Source: Candidatus Pacearchaeota archaeon (GTDB lineage Archaea; Nanoarchaeota; Nanoarchaeia; Pacearchaeales; GW2011-AR1). Taken from it: a stretch of 6,492 nucleotides of DNA. Below, in pieces: positions 4,813-6,492 of the stretch (position 1 is the stretch's first letter; each line of letters begins with the position of its first letter). The translations under genes and the position numbers were made by a program. The stretch covers positions 1 to 6,492 of the forward strand of contig NZER01000170.1 in NCBI GenBank assembly GCA_002690445.1, given 5' to 3'. A model generated the notes under the pieces. The model made no database searches. It was not told the DNA's origin and saw only the letters and a program-made list of their open reading frames with translations.

Positions 4813-5174
4813 ATTCCAAGTGCTTGTTTTGTGCGCTCGACTACGTTGTGTACGTCAAGCCAAGTTAAGCCTTCTTCCAACTGTCCACTTGAGTCCATAA
4901 ACTCGTTGGGTGTACCTTGCCATGAACCTCCGAAATTGACTCGGCAAGTCGGAGCATAGTCGCAACTTCCCCAAGGGCGAGTCCTAACGTCTGATTTGCC
5001 GCGAATGTGTACCGTGACGAAAGGACGCTTCTCTCTCACCTTTCGTAATCTAACCGTTGCCGCTTCAGCGGGGAACTTGTCGGTTTGTGTGCGCTCTATA
5101 ACGTCCTCGAAATCAATCTTACCTTGACTTACAAGACCCATTACCCGTGTGTTTTTTTCCCATTTTAGTTTCAT
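4809..5174 (-). CDS. Hypothetical protein, 121 aa
   Basis: ATG at 5174 has GGAGGA (5182-5187) 7 bases upstream, making this one of the best supported starts in the cassette. Residues 1-30 hold a short helix and F-E-D-V-I-E-R. Residues 35-62 contain A-A-T-V-R-L-R-K-V and R-P-F-V-T-V-H-I-R-G-K, probably beta strands. A distinctive segment follows: R-P-W-G-S-C-D-Y-A-P-T-C-R-V-N-F-G-G-S-W. The C-terminal part is helical (E-G-L-T-W-L-D-V-H-N-V-V-E-R-T-K-Q-A-L). The two cysteines (C-x5-C) could bind metal or form a disulfide. No signal peptide. I do not recognise the family. It ends in the A+T-rich repeat. Confidence 0.72.
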   Translation of the reverse strand: MKLKWEKNTRVMGLVSQGKIDFEDVIERTQTDKFPAEAATVRLRKVREKRPFVTVHIRGKSDVRTRPWGSCDYAPTCRVNFGGSWQGTPNEFMDSSGQLEEGLTWLDVHNVVERTKQALGI

Positions 5175-5178
5175 AAAT

Positions 5179-5358
5179 TTATCCTCCGATTCCGTAATCG
5201 CATCCGTCTGGCATTAGTCCCAAAGGGTATTGCACATCTGCCGTTAGTGGAATATCCTCATGGCAGTCCTTTATCGTATCGTATGGGCCTTGGGCGTAGC
5301 CTGTCTCATCAATAACCCAATACCCATCATCTTTGTCTAGTATCTCGTATTCTTTCAT
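5179..5358 (-). CDS. Hypothetical small acidic protein, 59 aa, D-G-GP[FY] motif
   Basis: The frame goes from ATG at 5358, one base after the ligase stop, to TAA at 5179-5181. Residues 12-31 read G-Y-W-V-I-D-E-T-G, then Q-G-P-Y-D-T-I-K-D, matching the pattern of the 46-residue protein at 3158-3298. The first 25 residues should form a small beta hairpin. The C-terminus is loop-rich (L-G-L-M-P-D-G-C-D-Y-G-I-G-G). The last Gly codons double as the Shine-Dalgarno of the next gene. No clear Shine-Dalgarno of its own, so it is probably coupled to ligase translation. Function unknown. Confidence 0.7.
   Translation of the reverse strand: MKEYEILDKDDGYWVIDETGYAQGPYDTIKDCHEDIPLTADVQYPLGLMPDGCDYGIGG
5182..5187 (-). 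promoter_or_regulatory. Strong Shine-Dalgarno before the gene at 4809-5174
   Basis: GGAGGA on the minus strand, 7 bases before the ATG at 5174. It overlaps the Gly codons ending the gene at 5179-5358, so the two genes are tightly coupled. Confidence 0.7.
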
Positions 5359-5359
5359 T

Positions 5360-6492
5360 CTATTCGTAGTCTCTGATTGCGATTACATAAGGGAAACGAG
5401 GTACACCGTCTGGCGTGAGATTAAAATACTTAATCGTCGCATCCTTACCTATTAGAGTATCCGCTATTTCCAGTAGTTTTGTCAAGTACGAAAATGAGCC
5501 TTTTACATTTGAGTTGAACTCCCTGCCGTCCTTGTTTTTGAATTTGAAGTGCTTAATGGTTCCAGCACGATTGCCCTCACCTTCTTCGTATCCGAGAATC
5601 TTATATTCTTCATCGACAAACTCCTTACGCTTGAGTAATCTTGGCGAGCGTTTATTCTCGTAAGGCCCATCGAGCCTAACCATTTGACCTTCGTATCCCG
5701 CTTCTATATAATCTTCATAACAACGGTCTAACTGCTCTCTGCCGTGAACGTGAGTAGTCTCCACTATGACGAGGCAGTCCTCTTTGTCTAATCCTAGATT
5801 TGGAAATTGTGCATCCAAGATTGAAGTCCTGTCTGAAAAATAGTCCTTCTCTGTATAACATCCACCTTTGCGGAATGGATTATCCTTACCTATCACGGGA
5901 GCATCATAAATGTGATACTGAATCATTTCCCTACTGTCTGCCAAATGCTCGTCAGTAAGATTCTGCTTGCGAACTAGGTGAATGATTTTGTTGAAATCAT
6001 CTTTGTAAGCATGATTATACAATTCACCGTCAAGAACAGCATTAGGATACTTCTTAAAGAAGGGTTCCAACGCTTCATGGATGTGAGGCACGGCAGTAAT
6101 CTCCTTACCAGTGCGAGTAAACAATCCTTCGCGCATAGCGATACAACGTATGCCATCCAGCTTGGGTTGGGAGAAAATCGCTTCTCCATCTAACTGGTCG
6201 GCAAGGTTCTTTGTTACTTCCTTCTGGCGATTCTTGTTCTTGAAATCCTGTGCAAGCATAGGCTCATAGAAACGCTTCTTACTGATATTCTTGAGGTTCA
6301 AATGGTATCCACCCTCCAGCTTTTTCTTATGCTTCGCTTCAGCCTCTTTGAGTGCCTGTTCCTCGCCAGTGGTAGCGTTTTTCTTTCCCACATTCTTTCC
6401 CTCGCAAATAGTCCAGAGGTTTATGTGGACTTTTCCATCTGCCTGTCCAGAAATTGAGCGGAACTTATTGCCGACAACCTCGATTTCCCAAA
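5360..6492 (-). CDS. ATP-dependent DNA ligase with WGR-like N-terminus (5' end outside window)
   Basis: Seals nicks in duplex DNA with ATP, as in phage replication and repair. The frame stays open from the TAG at 5360-5362 to the right edge, so the true start lies beyond 6492; an in-frame GTG at 6391 is internal. N-terminal to that GTG come W-E-I-E-V-V-G-N-K-F, I-S-G-Q-A-D-G-K-V and W-T-I-C-E-G-K-N-V-G-K, then T-T-G-E-E-Q-A-L and K-K-K-L-E-G-G-Y. This is the WGR-like segment of several phage ligases. Catalytic motif I is K-L-D-G-I-R, with the AMP-binding lysine at 6161-6163. R-T-G-K-E-I follows, then motif III V-L-D-G-E-L, the IIIa-like Y-H-I-Y-D-A, motif IV E-G-Q-M-V-R and motif V L-L-K-R-K-E-F. 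The last 80 or so residues form the OB-fold, ending P-R-F-P-Y-V. All nucleotidyltransferase residues are present, so it should be active. An RNA ligase is less likely given this layout. Confidence 0.9.
   Translation of the reverse strand, partial: WEIEVVGNKFRSISGQADGKVHINLWTICEGKNVGKKNATTGEEQALKEAEAKHKKKLEGGYHLNLKNISKKRFYEPMLAQDFKNKNRQKEVTKNLADQLDGEAIFSQPKLDGIRCIAMREGLFTRTGKEITAVPHIHEALEPFFKKYPNAVLDGELYNHAYKDDFNKIIHLVRKQNLTDEHLADSREMIQYHIYDAPVIGKDNPFRKGGCYTEKDYFSDRTSILDAQFPNLGLDKEDCLVIVETTHVHGREQLDRCYEDYIEAGYEGQMVRLDGPYENKRSPRLLKRKEFVDEEYKILGYEEGEGNRAGTIKHFKFKNKDGREFNSNVKGSFSYLTKLLEIADTLIGKDATIKYFNLTPDGVPRFPYVIAIRDYE

Noticed and set aside
5974..6193. Alternative frames on both strands within the ligase gene
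   Set aside because: They cross the catalytic motif I to III region of the ligase, where the ligase frame is clearly the coding one.
6389..6391. GTG as the start of the ligase (343 residues)
   Set aside because: The same frame is open to the window edge and encodes conserved-looking WGR-type sequence, so the GTG is an internal Val codon.
1..6492. tRNA genes, CRISPR arrays, insertion sequences, rho-independent terminators
   Set aside because: No cloverleaf with a T-loop signature, no regularly spaced repeats, no transposase or terminal inverted repeats, and no GC-rich hairpin followed by a T run was seen by eye. Weak structures could be missed without a folding program.

Overview
This window reads as part of a tailed double-stranded DNA bacteriophage genome. 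Essentially every base is used by closely packed genes that all lie on the minus strand, so transcription runs from position 6492 towards position 1. Two large genes anchor the call. At the right edge is an ATP-dependent DNA ligase with a WGR-like N-terminal segment. At the left edge is a T4 RIIA-like protein with a GHKL ATPase domain. Both run off the window. Shine-Dalgarno sequences, a sigma70-type promoter and an RMF-like small protein suggest a bacterial, probably Gram-negative (proteobacterial) host. I cannot name the phage genus from the sequence alone.

Layout in transcription order. (1) 6492-5360: DNA ligase, 5' end outside the window. (2) 5358-1909: a cassette of 16 small genes (46 to 121 codons), joined by 1-4 base overlaps, direct abutment or gaps under 20 bases. 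Several (5179-5358, 4636-4794, 4472-4639, 3158-3298, 2420-2596) are short and I found them by translating the gaps. Most have no recognisable family. Exceptions are a FlbD-like domain protein (2164-2448), a probable small lipoprotein (2950-3156) and an RMF/CrpP-like protein (1909-2148). (3) 1929-1901: a near-consensus sigma70 promoter overlapping the 3' end of the last small gene. (4) 1877 to the left edge: the RIIA-like gene, 3' end outside the window.

The likely logic is a replication gene followed by an early or accessory cassette of small, largely uncharacterised host-interaction proteins. A separately promoted rIIA-type gene follows. A 20-bp A+T-rich, dyad-symmetric sequence is repeated exactly at two gene junctions (2148-2167 and 4793-4812). 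At both it fills the space between a stop codon and the next start, and no Shine-Dalgarno sequence is present there. No tRNA, CRISPR array, insertion sequence, clear rho-independent terminator or convincing plus-strand gene was found, and no gene-free stretch exceeds about 31 bases.
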